Assembly (NCBI RefSeq): GCF_900545205.1
Contig: NZ_UQYC01000071.1
Coordinates: 1-8,646, forward strand
From: an uncultured Veillonella sp.
GTDB taxonomy: Bacteria > Bacillota > Negativicutes > Veillonellales > Veillonellaceae
Length of the DNA stretch: 8,646 nucleotides
Direction of reading: 5' to 3'
Shown here: piece after piece, positions 1 through 6,991 of the stretch
Layout: each line of letters begins with the position of its first letter
Numbering within the stretch: position 1 is the stretch's first letter
Notes under the pieces: model-generated
Told to the model about the DNA's origin: nothing
The model's database searches: none
Seen by the model: only the letters and a program-made list of their open reading frames with translations
Program-made: the position numbers and the translations under genes

Positions 1-1439
1 AATTTTTCAGACTCTTCTACTAGAGGACATACTACATAAACTTGACGACCTTCTGCCATCTCTTTGCCAAAGAAGTTTCTCAATCGTTCTTTATATGAGC
101 TATCTACAGCATACGTTTTAACAGGCTTACGCCCTGGTGGCATCTCTTTAATCAAGGATACAGCAAGATCACCATATACAGATAAGGTCATTGTCCGTGG
201 AATTGGTGTAGCTGTCATAATGAGTACATGTGGGTATGTACCCTTTTGTTGTAATCGTGCCCGTTGTTCCACACCAAAGCGATGTTGTTCGTCGATAATG
301 ACGAGGCCTAAATTATGGAAGTTTACGCCCTCTTGAATAAGCGCATGGGTACCGATGATCATATGAATTGATCCATCAGCTAAGCCTTCATAGATGCGCT
401 CTTTTTCTTTTTTTGTAGTAGAACCAGTTAATAACTCTATAGTAATGCCTAAATTACGACATACCTCTGTTATGCCTTCATAATGTTGAGCCGCCAAAAT
501 CTCCGTAGGGGCCATTAACGCACCTTGGTACCCATTTTCAATGGCCTTCAACAAACTCAATGTAGCTACAACGGTTTTACCAGAACCTACGTCACCTTGT
601 AATAATCGTTGCATAGGACGTTCATCTTCCATATCGATGCGAATGTCCTCTAATGCACGCTGTTGATCACCTGTTAAGGAGAACGGCAAGTTTTCTATAC
701 ACTGAGCCATTAAGTCCCCATTAGGTCCCATCTTAGGCCCTTTATGATACTGCTCTTTATTCCGCAACAAGGCCAATCCAGATTGCATTACAAATAACTC
801 TTCATAGGCCAATTGGTGACGCGCTTCTTCGTATCGCTCTGAAGAATCCGGGAAATGCATCATTTTAAATGCATCATAGCGACTCATATATTGATGTGCT
901 TCACGAACCTCAGCAGGCAGAATCTCTTGCAATTCATGATTAGCAGCGAACCAGTTTCGTACTGATGAGCGCACCACAAATTGAGACACTCCATCAGCCA
1001 AGGCATAAATAGGAACAATGCCACGATCTGGCTCTCCACCATCTCCCAAATTTTCTATTTGGGGCGTATTCATTTGCATAGACCCATATTGAAATTCTGC
1101 TTTGCCATATGCATATAGACGCTGCCCTTTTTTATAAAAGTTCTTTTTATACCCTTGGTTAAATAATACAATCTTTAGTGGACCAGTACCATCTGCAATG
1201 ACCACCTCTAATATAGACAATCTAGGACGAGGGCGTTTTTCTTGAACAGCTATAACATTGCCTACTACGCCACCGGTCATACCTGACTTTAATTCACCAA
1301 TTCTATAAATTGTACGGCGGTCTTCATAGCTCCGAGGGAAATATGTCAACAACGATGTTACATTCGTAATCCCTAGCTTATGCAATTGTTTCTCCCGACC
1401 AGGACCAATTCCTTTAATGGTCGTTAACCGTTCATCCAT
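1..1439 (-). CDS. recG: ATP-dependent DNA helicase RecG, partial (C-terminus off the left edge)
   Basis: RecG is a superfamily 2 helicase that remodels stalled replication forks and branch-migrates Holliday junctions. The frame is open from the ATG at 1437-1439 to the window edge, giving 479 complete codons of a protein usually near 680 residues. The N-terminus has the RecG wedge region, starting with a helix-hairpin-helix-like 'TIKGIGPGREKQLHKLGI' stretch and followed by an OB-fold region (about residues 50-150). Helicase motifs follow in order: Walker A GDVGSGKT (282-289), motif II DEQH (383-386) and motif III TATPIPRT (409-416). The visible end reads QVYVVCPLVEESEK, typical of the start of the second helicase domain. 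The start is supported by AAGGAG five bases upstream of the ATG. The gene is transcribed away from rpmB. I found no convincing promoter for it, only AT-rich sequence with several TATA-like hexamers. Identification is secure; the missing end cannot be assessed. Confidence 0.97.
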   Translation of the reverse strand, partial: MDERLTTIKGIGPGREKQLHKLGITNVTSLLTYFPRSYEDRRTIYRIGELKSGMTGGVVGNVIAVQEKRPRPRLSILEVVIADGTGPLKIVLFNQGYKKNFYKKGQRLYAYGKAEFQYGSMQMNTPQIENLGDGGEPDRGIVPIYALADGVSQFVVRSSVRNWFAANHELQEILPAEVREAHQYMSRYDAFKMMHFPDSSERYEEARHQLAYEELFVMQSGLALLRNKEQYHKGPKMGPNGDLMAQCIENLPFSLTGDQQRALEDIRIDMEDERPMQRLLQGDVGSGKTVVATLSLLKAIENGYQGALMAPTEILAAQHYEGITEVCRNLGITIELLTGSTTKKEKERIYEGLADGSIHMIIGTHALIQEGVNFHNLGLVIIDEQHRFGVEQRARLQQKGTYPHVLIMTATPIPRTMTLSVYGDLAVSLIKEMPPGRKPVKTYAVDSSYKERLRNFFGKEMAEGRQVYVVCPLVEESEK

Positions 1440-1593
1440 AGAAACTCCTTTAAATATACGATAAACACATGAGATATATCCAATTTTTGTATATCCTTGT
1501 GTAAAAGTCCATTTATATCTTAGAATATGATATATAGTATACCTTATATTGTAGTATATTTCATAAAAAGAGCAATATGTACGATAAAAACAC

Positions 1594-1622
1594 TTGCTTT
1601 AACTATGTCTTTATGATAATAT
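1594..1622 (+). promoter_or_regulatory. Probable promoter of rpmB (sigma-A type, extended -10)
   Basis: TTGCTT at 1594-1599 is followed after 17 bases by TAATAT at 1617-1622. That -10 is preceded by TG one base upstream (1614-1615), forming an extended -10. Transcription would begin near 1629, leaving a short leader of about 34 bases that contains the GGAGGTG ribosome site at 1650-1656. That leader is too short for a riboswitch. The rest of the 1440-1662 gap is very AT-rich and holds no credible ORF or RNA gene. The promoter is predicted by eye only. Confidence 0.55.
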
Positions 1623-1662
1623 ACTTTTGTTATGTTATAGATTAAGCTTGGAGGTGGAAACT

Positions 1663-1851
1663 ATGGCAAACCTTTGCGAAGTATGTGGCAAATCCACATC
1701 TAGCGGTATGAACGTGAGTCACTCTCACATTCGCACAAGAAAAACTTGGAAACCGAACATTCAAAGAGTACGGGCGGTTGTAGACGGTGCTACTAAAAAA
1801 GTTAACGTATGCACTCGCTGCCTTCGTTCTAATAAAATTACACGCGCGTAA
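1663..1851 (+). CDS. rpmB: 50S ribosomal protein L28, four-cysteine (zinc-binding) form
   Basis: L28 is a small structural protein of the large ribosomal subunit. The 62-residue product starts MANLCEVCGK and carries the family's SHSHIRTRKTWKPNIQ core and a basic C-terminus ending RSNKITRA. Cysteine pairs at C5/C8 and C50/C53 make this the zinc-ribbon (C+) form; that these bind zinc is family knowledge. I chose the ATG at 1663 because it has an ideal GGAGGTG site six bases upstream and gives the normal family length. An in-frame ATG at 1627 would add 12 residues that are not part of L28, including the ribosome site itself. The gene stands alone, divergent from recG and convergent with dgt, with its own promoter and terminator. 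Confidence 0.97.
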   Translation: MANLCEVCGKSTSSGMNVSHSHIRTRKTWKPNIQRVRAVVDGATKKVNVCTRCLRSNKITRA

Positions 1852-1871
1852 AATAAAAAGTACATGTACTC

Positions 1872-1893
1872 TTTGGGGTTCTAGAGCCCCAAA
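1872..1893. repeat. Hairpin between rpmB and its terminator
   Basis: The arms TTTGGGGTT (1872-1880) and AGCCCCAAA (1885-1893) can pair over nine positions, one of them G-U on the plus strand, around a CTAG loop. On the plus strand it is followed by A residues, so it is not itself a terminator for rpmB. It shares A1891-1893 with the A-tract that flanks the next hairpin. It might protect the rpmB 3' end from nucleases or act as a transcription stop aid from the dgt side. Its role is unknown. Confidence 0.5.
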
Positions 1894-1930
1894 AAAAGCA
1901 GTTAGTTCATTTGAACTAACTGCTTTTTTT
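1891..1930. terminator. Bidirectional Rho-independent terminator between rpmB and dgt
   Basis: A perfect 12-bp stem pairs GCAGTTAGTTCA (1898-1909) with TGAACTAACTGC (1912-1923), apart from a TT centre; the innermost pairs must open to form a real loop. It is flanked by seven A (1891-1897) and seven T (1924-1930), so a U-tract follows the hairpin on either strand. It lies 46 bases after the rpmB stop and 29 bases after the dgt stop, and so ends both convergent units. Confidence 0.93.
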
Positions 1931-1958
1931 GTTATCTATGTACCTATTACTAAAAGTC

Positions 1959-2948
1959 TTACAAGGTAATATTGGGAATATAGTACTGTTTAAACAACTT
2001 AATAGCATATTGATCAGTTAAGCCGGCCACATAATCCACCACATCACGGGTAGAGTAAAACTCTCGATTACTTTCACAGCCCTCCATATCATCAGGATGT
2101 TCCATAAAGTGAGTAAATAGGTTTTTCACCACATGAGATGCCTTATTTCGATCAGGAATTAAAGCTGGCGCCAAATAGACATTTTTAAACATAAATTGAC
2201 GGAATAGATTCATGGTCATCTCTATATCAGAGGACATAGAAATAACAGGCTTATCTAAAGATTCGCGCACCATATCTTCAACCATAGCGGTAATCATGCT
2301 AGATGGAGTCATACCAAAGTGTTCACGCACTTCAAAAGGTAATTCCTCGGCCGTCAACATACCTGCCCGTTGTGCATCATCAAAATCGTGACACAAATAG
2401 GCAATGCGGTCAACGATACGAATAATTTGACCTTCTAAGGTAACTGGAATTGTAGCCCCTGTGTGACCTAGAATTCCATCGCGCACAGCAGTCGTTAAAT
2501 TAAGTCCTTGATGTTCACCATGTTTTTCCAACACTTCAACCATGCGCAAACTTTGTTCATTATGATTGAAATGACCTACCATATCACGCAAGGCATATTC
2601 CCCAACATGACCAAATGGTGTGTGTCCCACATCATGGCCCATAGCAATAGCTTCTACTAAATCCTCGTTGAGGCGTAATGCACGAGCCACTGTACGACCA
2701 ATCTGACCTACCTCAAGGGTGTGAGTCATGCGTGTACGATAATGGTCACCTGGCGCAATATAAACTTGTGTCTTGTGCTTTAACCGTCTAAAACATTTAC
2801 TGTGAATAATGCGGTCTCGATCACGTTGAAAGGCAGTTCTAAGTGGATCGGGAGCTTCCTCTATATCACGGATTGCATCGCGGCTTTTAGCAGCATAAGG
2901 AGAAAGGAGTAAAGCCTCCCTCTCCTCTATTTGTTCCCGTATATTCAT
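1959..2948 (-). CDS. dgt: dNTP triphosphohydrolase (dGTPase-like, HD domain)
   Basis: Enzymes of this family cut dNTPs to deoxynucleoside plus triphosphate and help set dNTP pools in the cytoplasm. The 329-residue protein has the family N-terminus with FRRLKHKTQVY (53-63) and the HD-domain metal ligands H76 (in RMTHTLEV), H105-D106 (MGHDVGH) and D180 (RIVDRIAYLCHDFDD). The family-specific HTPFGHVGE follows (109-117). All key residues are present and the length suits the shorter dGTPase-like subfamily; whether it prefers dGTP or is a broad, dNTP-activated enzyme cannot be read from sequence. The ATG overlaps the stop of ppsR in an ATGA (2945-2948), and its GGAGG ribosome site lies inside the end of ppsR, which implies translational coupling. 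It is the last gene of the ccpN-like/ppsR/dgt operon and ends at the bidirectional terminator. Confidence 0.93.
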   Translation of the reverse strand: MNIREQIEEREALLLSPYAAKSRDAIRDIEEAPDPLRTAFQRDRDRIIHSKCFRRLKHKTQVYIAPGDHYRTRMTHTLEVGQIGRTVARALRLNEDLVEAIAMGHDVGHTPFGHVGEYALRDMVGHFNHNEQSLRMVEVLEKHGEHQGLNLTTAVRDGILGHTGATIPVTLEGQIIRIVDRIAYLCHDFDDAQRAGMLTAEELPFEVREHFGMTPSSMITAMVEDMVRESLDKPVISMSSDIEMTMNLFRQFMFKNVYLAPALIPDRNKASHVVKNLFTHFMEHPDDMEGCESNREFYSTRDVVDYVAGLTDQYAIKLFKQYYIPNITL

Positions 2949-3766
2949 TTACCCTCCGATGCGCGGTTACGATCGATGAGTTGCATAACAAGAGACGCTG
3001 TTTCTTCGATAGATTTATTGGAAACATCTAACACTTGGCAATGCAAACGACGCATAATAGCCTTCGCGTATTCTAGTTCGGATTGAATACGCTCAATAGA
3101 AGCATAATTTGCTTCGTCCTCTAAACCGATAGCGCGTAACCGTTCACTACGAATATTATTTAACTTAAATGGGTCGATAATAAGGCCCACGATTTTCTTA
3201 GCGGGAATTTTAAATAATTCCTCTGGCAATGGTACCTCTGGTACCAATGGCAAGTTAGCAGCTTTAATTTTTTTGTATGCCAAGAACATAGACAATGGTG
3301 TCTTACTTGTTCTAGAAACACCAATGATGACTACGTCAGCCTTTTCAAAGCCAGATGGATTTTTACCATCATCATATTTCACGGCGAACTCAATAGCTTC
3401 AACCTTTTTGAAATATTCTTGGTCTAGTTTATGAACCATACCCGCAGTCATACGAGGCTTTGTAGATGCTACTGTACCTACTGCATCGAGAACTGGACCC
3501 ATAATATCTACAGCAGGAATGTTATATTCTGCTACTTTTTCATGAAGATATTTGCGCAAAGATTCAGATACAATAGTATGACAAATGACATGATTACCAC
3601 GTTTTGCATCTGCTATAATTTCATCAATTTGGCTTTCACTATCAATATATGGAATGCGAACAATTTCAATTTGTTCTTTATCATATTGACTCGCCGTAGC
3701 CCTTGCTACAGCCTCTGCGGTCTCCCCAAGGGAGTCCGATATTGCATAAATAATTTTTTCTACCAT
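2945..3766 (-). CDS. ppsR: PEP synthase regulatory kinase/pyrophosphorylase (DUF299 family)
   Basis: DUF299 proteins are bifunctional. They use ADP to phosphorylate a Thr beside the catalytic His of PEP synthase or pyruvate phosphate dikinase, inactivating it, and use phosphate to remove the group and restore activity, releasing pyrophosphate. The 273-residue protein has the family N-terminus IYAISDSLGETAEAVARA (6-23), the central KPRMTAGMVHKLDQEYFKKVEAIEFAVKYDDG region (about 103-134), and the P-loop-like GVSRTSKTPLSMFLA (149-163). It also has the conserved IIDPFKLNNIRSERL segment (196-210). No residue looks missing. The partner is very likely the PEP synthase encoded just upstream at 4505-6886, which has Thr411-Cys412-His413, so the PEP-synthase-type name fits better than the PPDK type. 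The ATG is 10 bases after the stop of the CcpN-like gene, with GAGG overlapping that stop. The 3' end overlaps dgt by four bases. Confidence 0.93.
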   Translation of the reverse strand: MVEKIIYAISDSLGETAEAVARATASQYDKEQIEIVRIPYIDSESQIDEIIADAKRGNHVICHTIVSESLRKYLHEKVAEYNIPAVDIMGPVLDAVGTVASTKPRMTAGMVHKLDQEYFKKVEAIEFAVKYDDGKNPSGFEKADVVIIGVSRTSKTPLSMFLAYKKIKAANLPLVPEVPLPEELFKIPAKKIVGLIIDPFKLNNIRSERLRAIGLEDEANYASIERIQSELEYAKAIMRRLHCQVLDVSNKSIEETASLVMQLIDRNRASEGK

Positions 3767-3776
3767 TCTATCAACC

Positions 3777-4406
3777 TCAATGTATGCTACATTCTAAAAA
3801 TACTTTTGTTACCGTCGTTTTAGATACGCGGCCTACAACCTTTAAACGTTTCTTGTTCTCCACATCCTCGCGAACGATAACAGGTAAACAATCTACCTCA
3901 TAATCTATCATCTTCTGAGCAGCCTCTACCAATGTATCTGTAGGCTCCACAGTTATAACCTTACTTACAGGGGTCATAATCATAGATATAGGCATGGTGT
4001 GCGAATCTGTTTGCCCCATAGAGGCACGCAACAAGTCCTTACGGGATACGACACCTACTAAATAGGAATCATCACACACTAAAATGGTCCCTACATCCTC
4101 AGTAAATATAGTAACAATCGTGTCATACAAACTTGTATCCCCATTGACTACGACTGCTTGGGATAATACATCACTTACCAGAAATGACTTTAATCGCTCC
4201 GCTGTTTGTGTTTCTTTTGAAAGTCCCACATAGTAATAGCCTACATTAGGCCGTGCATCTAAGACACCTAGCATAGTTAAAACAGATAAATCTGAACGCA
4301 ATGCAGATCGTGTAACCTCTAAATGTTCAGCAATAGCACTACCTGTTACAGGTCCTTCTTCACGAACGATTTGAGCAATTTGTTCTTGTCGTTTCGACAG
4401 TTTCAC
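3777..4406 (-). CDS. ccpN: CcpN-like transcriptional regulator (HTH plus two CBS domains)
   Basis: In Bacillus subtilis CcpN is a repressor of gluconeogenic genes and is encoded beside the DUF299 gene yqfL; the same pairing is seen here. From the GTG start the protein is 209 residues. It has an N-terminal winged-helix domain (about 2-60, with KRQEQIAQIVREEGPVTGSAIAEHL and the recognition-helix region TRSALRSDLSVLTMLGVLDARPNVGYYY), then two CBS domains (about 76-132, containing EDVGTILV and VGVVSRKDLLRAS, and about 139-202, ending VVGRVSKTTVTK). CBS pairs usually bind adenine nucleotides. I prefer the GTG at 4404-4406, which has AAAGGGGG seven bases upstream. An in-frame ATG at 4422-4424 would add MKGGYR, but it lies only about 11 bases below the TATAAT and its first codons are the ribosome site. 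It is the first gene of the ppsR/dgt operon. The target genes are not proven; pps is the obvious candidate. Confidence 0.88.
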   Translation of the reverse strand: MKLSKRQEQIAQIVREEGPVTGSAIAEHLEVTRSALRSDLSVLTMLGVLDARPNVGYYYVGLSKETQTAERLKSFLVSDVLSQAVVVNGDTSLYDTIVTIFTEDVGTILVCDDSYLVGVVSRKDLLRASMGQTDSHTMPISMIMTPVSKVITVEPTDTLVEAAQKMIDYEVDCLPVIVREDVENKKRLKVVGRVSKTTVTKVFLECSIH

Positions 4407-4434
4407 ACGGTAACCCCCTTTCATCTCTGTTTGT

Positions 4435-4463
4435 ATTATATCCTAAGTTACCATTCAGAAAAA
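4435..4463 (-). promoter_or_regulatory. Probable promoter of the ccpN-like/ppsR/dgt operon
   Basis: Reading the minus strand, a perfect TATAAT lies at 4440-4435. The hexamer 17 bases further upstream is TTTTTC (4463-4458), a poor -35 that coincides with the U-tract of the PEP synthase terminator. Transcription would start near 4428, about 22 bases before the GTG start. The weak -35 may mean low expression or help from an activator. It is predicted by eye. Confidence 0.5.
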
Positions 4464-4489
4464 GAGGAGACCTACCGGCCTCCTCTTTT
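4458..4489 (-). terminator. Rho-independent terminator of the PEP synthase gene
   Basis: On the minus strand AAAAGAGGAG (4489-4480) pairs with CTCCTCTTTT (4469-4460) in a 10-bp stem. After one mismatch two further G-C pairs close a four-base loop. A run of T follows (into 4459). It lies 15 bases after the PEP synthase stop and separates that gene from the downstream regulator operon. Confidence 0.88.
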
Positions 4490-4504
4490 AATATAACTAT
4501 ATTA

Positions 4505-6886
4505 TTACCAAGTTAAATCATCAGTTTCTTGACGACCACGACCAGTCATAGCATCAAGCATGATTCGTTGTTCTAATTGAGCCACCATTTTCTTAGTGCT
4601 TACAACTGCATCTGGATTAACAGAAATGGAGTCGATACCGCTCTTTACGAGGAATTCGCAAAGTTCAGGGTACACGCTTGGTGCTTGGCCACAGATGGAT
4701 ACAGTTTTGCCATCTTTATGCGCCACTTCAATGAGATGACGAATTGCTCTACGAACAGCTAAATTACGTTCATCGTAAATATGTTGAACTGTTTCGTTAT
4801 CGCGGTCACAACCGAGAACAAGCATTGTCAAATCGTTAGAACCAATGGAATAACCATCTACATATTTATTGAATTGATCAGCTAAGATAATATTTGCTGG
4901 AATTTCAGCCATGAGCCAGATTTTGAAATCTTTACCGCGTACAAGGCCTTCTTGAGCCATCAAATTAGTTACCAGTTCAGCTTCCTCTACAGTACGGCAG
5001 AATGGAATCATAACTTGTAGATTTTTGAATCCAAATTCATTACGTACTTTTTTGATTGCTTCTAATTCTAATTTGAAAGCAGGTGTGTATTTAGGATCAT
5101 AGTAACGAGAAGCACCACGCCAGCCAAGTAATGCACTGGATTCATGTGGTTCATATTTATCGCCACCGTTGAGATCACGGTATTCGCTAGATTTGAAGTC
5201 GCTCAAACGAACCACAACTTGGCGAGGAGCTAATGCTTGGCAAACTTTACGCATACCTTCTGCCAATGTATTTACAGCAAAATCACTGCGACCTGTTTCG
5301 ATAAGGTGCAATGGATGTTCATGGATGAAAGTAGTCCAAATGAACTCTTCACGCATAAGACCGATACCATCACATGGCAATACACCATGTTTTTCAGCCA
5401 AATCAGGGTCGCCTAAATTCATGTAAATCTTAGTGCCTGTTACAGGAACAGATTCAGCAACAACATTTGCAGTAGCTTGTGCTTCTGGCTTTTTAACGAT
5501 ATCTTCTAATACGCCATCATATACGATACCATTTGTAGCATCTACAGTAATCATTTGACCATCTTTAATGGATGTAGTCGCTTCATGGCTACGGCTCTTA
5601 GTACCTACGATACAAGGAATACCAAGCTCACGGCTAACGATGGACGCATGACAAGTCATACCACCGGCATCTGTAACGATAGCTTTCGCTTTTTTCATTG
5701 CTGGCACCCAGTCAGGAGCTGTCATAGCTGTGACAAGGATTTCGCCTTCTTTGAACTCATCAATATCCTCAGGATTGATGATAACATGAGCTTTACCAGC
5801 TGCATTACCAGGGGATGCTGGCAAACCTTTTACGATAATATCGCGATTACCTGCATCTAATGTGCTAGGTTTTTCGGATACTTCTGTTTTTTCTTTACGG
5901 GACCAAACTGTTTCTGGACGAGCTTGTAAAATCCAAATTCTACCATCTCGTTCATCTACGCCCCATTCCATATCCATGTAGCAATCATAATGTTTTTCGA
6001 TTGCTTTTGCATATTCAGCAAGCTCTAGAACTTGAGCATCTGTAATCACTTGTTGTTTAGCTTCATCTGCTGGAACAACTTCTTCAACGCAATCGCCGTC
6101 AGCTTTACGAACTAAACGGATATTTTTGTCATTAATCATGCGGTCTGTAATTTCCATTTTAGCTTTATCTACACGGAAATTATCTGGTGTAACGGTACCT
6201 TGTACAACGTATTCACCAAGACCCCAAGAACCTTCAATAAGAATATTGTTATCATTGCCTGTTACAAGGTCAACAGTGAACATTACGCCAGCAGCTTTAG
6301 AGAATACCATCATTTGAACAGCTGCACTCAATGCTACTGTCATATGATCGAAACCTTGTTTTACACGGTAATATGTTGCACGGTCTGTGAAAGTAGATGC
6401 GTAGCATTCTTTTACTTTTTGAATAATAACATCAGCACCACGTACATTTAAATATGTATCTTGTTGGCCTGCGAAACTTGCATCTGGCAAGTCTTCTGCT
6501 GTTGCACTAGAACGAACTGCTACGAATGGATTTTCTTCGTTTACTTTTTTACCGAGTTCTTCATAAGCATGACGGATAGCATCTGCCAATTCTTTAGGCA
6601 TTTCTTCTTCGCAAATCATGCGGCGAATTTTAGCACATACTTCACGCAATAATGCAGAATTTTCTACATCATCTAATGCATCAAGTTCAGCGCGGATTTT
6701 ATCTTCTAGTCCTGTTGCTTTCATAAACTCACGATAACCATGAGCAGTTGTAGCAAAACCGTAAGGTACAGGTACATTAGTGGAGGATGTCAATTCCCCT
6801 AAAGAAGAAGACTTACCACCAACTAAATTAACATCTTCACGTCGTAATTCATCAAACCAAAGTACGTATGCTGTTTCGCGATTCAT
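4505..6886 (-). CDS. ppsA: Phosphoenolpyruvate synthase (pyruvate, water dikinase)
   Basis: This cytoplasmic enzyme converts pyruvate, ATP and water to PEP, AMP and phosphate, the first step of gluconeogenesis from pyruvate or lactate. The 793-residue length matches E. coli PpsA (792). The N-terminal ATP-grasp-like domain has GGKSSSLGEL (23-32) and VRSSATAEDLPDASFAGQQ (124-142). The swivelling phospho-His domain has GGMTCHASIVSRELGIPCIVG (408-428), with catalytic His413 and the regulatory Thr411. The C-terminal PEP/pyruvate domain has DGYSIGSNDLTMLVLGCDRD (677-696) and CGQAPS with the catalytic Cys732. The TCH triplet and overall length favour PEP synthase over PPDK, which is longer and has TSH. 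The ATG follows a strong AGGAGG site. It is a single-gene unit with its own promoter and terminator, directly upstream of its likely regulators. I see no defects. Confidence 0.96.
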   Translation of the reverse strand: MNRETAYVLWFDELRREDVNLVGGKSSSLGELTSSTNVPVPYGFATTAHGYREFMKATGLEDKIRAELDALDDVENSALLREVCAKIRRMICEEEMPKELADAIRHAYEELGKKVNEENPFVAVRSSATAEDLPDASFAGQQDTYLNVRGADVIIQKVKECYASTFTDRATYYRVKQGFDHMTVALSAAVQMMVFSKAAGVMFTVDLVTGNDNNILIEGSWGLGEYVVQGTVTPDNFRVDKAKMEITDRMINDKNIRLVRKADGDCVEEVVPADEAKQQVITDAQVLELAEYAKAIEKHYDCYMDMEWGVDERDGRIWILQARPETVWSRKEKTEVSEKPSTLDAGNRDIIVKGLPASPGNAAGKAHVIINPEDIDEFKEGEILVTAMTAPDWVPAMKKAKAIVTDAGGMTCHASIVSRELGIPCIVGTKSRSHEATTSIKDGQMITVDATNGIVYDGVLEDIVKKPEAQATANVVAESVPVTGTKIYMNLGDPDLAEKHGVLPCDGIGLMREEFIWTTFIHEHPLHLIETGRSDFAVNTLAEGMRKVCQALAPRQVVVRLSDFKSSEYRDLNGGDKYEPHESSALLGWRGASRYYDPKYTPAFKLELEAIKKVRNEFGFKNLQVMIPFCRTVEEAELVTNLMAQEGLVRGKDFKIWLMAEIPANIILADQFNKYVDGYSIGSNDLTMLVLGCDRDNETVQHIYDERNLAVRRAIRHLIEVAHKDGKTVSICGQAPSVYPELCEFLVKSGIDSISVNPDAVVSTKKMVAQLEQRIMLDAMTGRGRQETDDLTW

Positions 6887-6902
6887 GTGAGAACCTCCTA
6901 GA

Positions 6903-6936
6903 TTAATTAGTGCAACACATTAAACCTTTTACACAT
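6903..6936 (-). promoter_or_regulatory. Candidate operator repeats in the PEP synthase leader
   Basis: Two plus-strand copies of ACACAT (6915-6920 and 6931-6936) lie exactly 16 bases apart, each followed by an A/T-rich TAAA or AAAT. An imperfect inverted repeat, TTAATTAGTG (6903-6912) against CACATTAA (6916-6923) around CAA, overlaps the first copy. Both lie just downstream of the predicted start of transcription and upstream of the ribosome site, where a bound repressor would block transcription. A CcpN-like protein is the natural candidate, but I cannot match a known CcpN operator with confidence. Confidence 0.3.
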
Positions 6937-6938
6937 AA

Positions 6939-6967
6939 ATAGTATACCTTAATTTACAATCTGTCAA
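6939..6967 (-). promoter_or_regulatory. Promoter of the PEP synthase gene
   Basis: On the minus strand a perfect TTGACA (6967-6962) is followed after 17 bases by TACTAT (6944-6939). A better -10 match, TATACT (6946-6941), overlaps it but at a 15-base spacing. Transcription would start near 6932, giving a leader of about 45 bases with AGGAGG just before the ATG. It is predicted by eye; the perfect -35 makes it the best promoter in the window. Confidence 0.7.
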
Positions 6968-6991
6968 TTTATATGAGGATTATTATGCAAC

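Noticed and set aside
64..336. Plus-strand ORF of 90 codons
   Set aside because: It is antisense to the RecG helicase core, which has unmistakable motifs; it has no ribosome site or recognisable protein sequence.
1440..1593. recG promoter and AT-rich repeats in the divergent gap
   Set aside because: There are several TATA-like hexamers and two ATATCC direct repeats, but no -35/-10 pair at acceptable spacing stood out from the AT-rich background.
1627..1662. Upstream in-frame ATG for rpmB
   Set aside because: The extension includes the ribosome site itself and is not part of the L28 family; the ATG at 1663 gives the normal protein.
1787..1969. Plus-strand ORF of 60 codons overlapping the end of rpmB
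   Set aside because: It reads through the rpmB/dgt terminator hairpin in another frame.
1959..2948. dgt as an anti-phage dNTP-depletion defence gene
   Set aside because: dGTPases can act in phage defence, but this one is embedded in a housekeeping regulator operon with no defence genes nearby and no sign of a mobile element.
3431..3823. Plus-strand ORF of 130 codons
   Set aside because: It lies opposite ppsR and the end of the CcpN-like gene; the translation is low-complexity and cysteine/tyrosine/phenylalanine rich, as expected of a shadow frame.
5169..6652. Several plus-strand ORFs of 60-101 codons
   Set aside because: All lie opposite the PEP synthase gene, whose motifs run the whole length; none has supporting signals.
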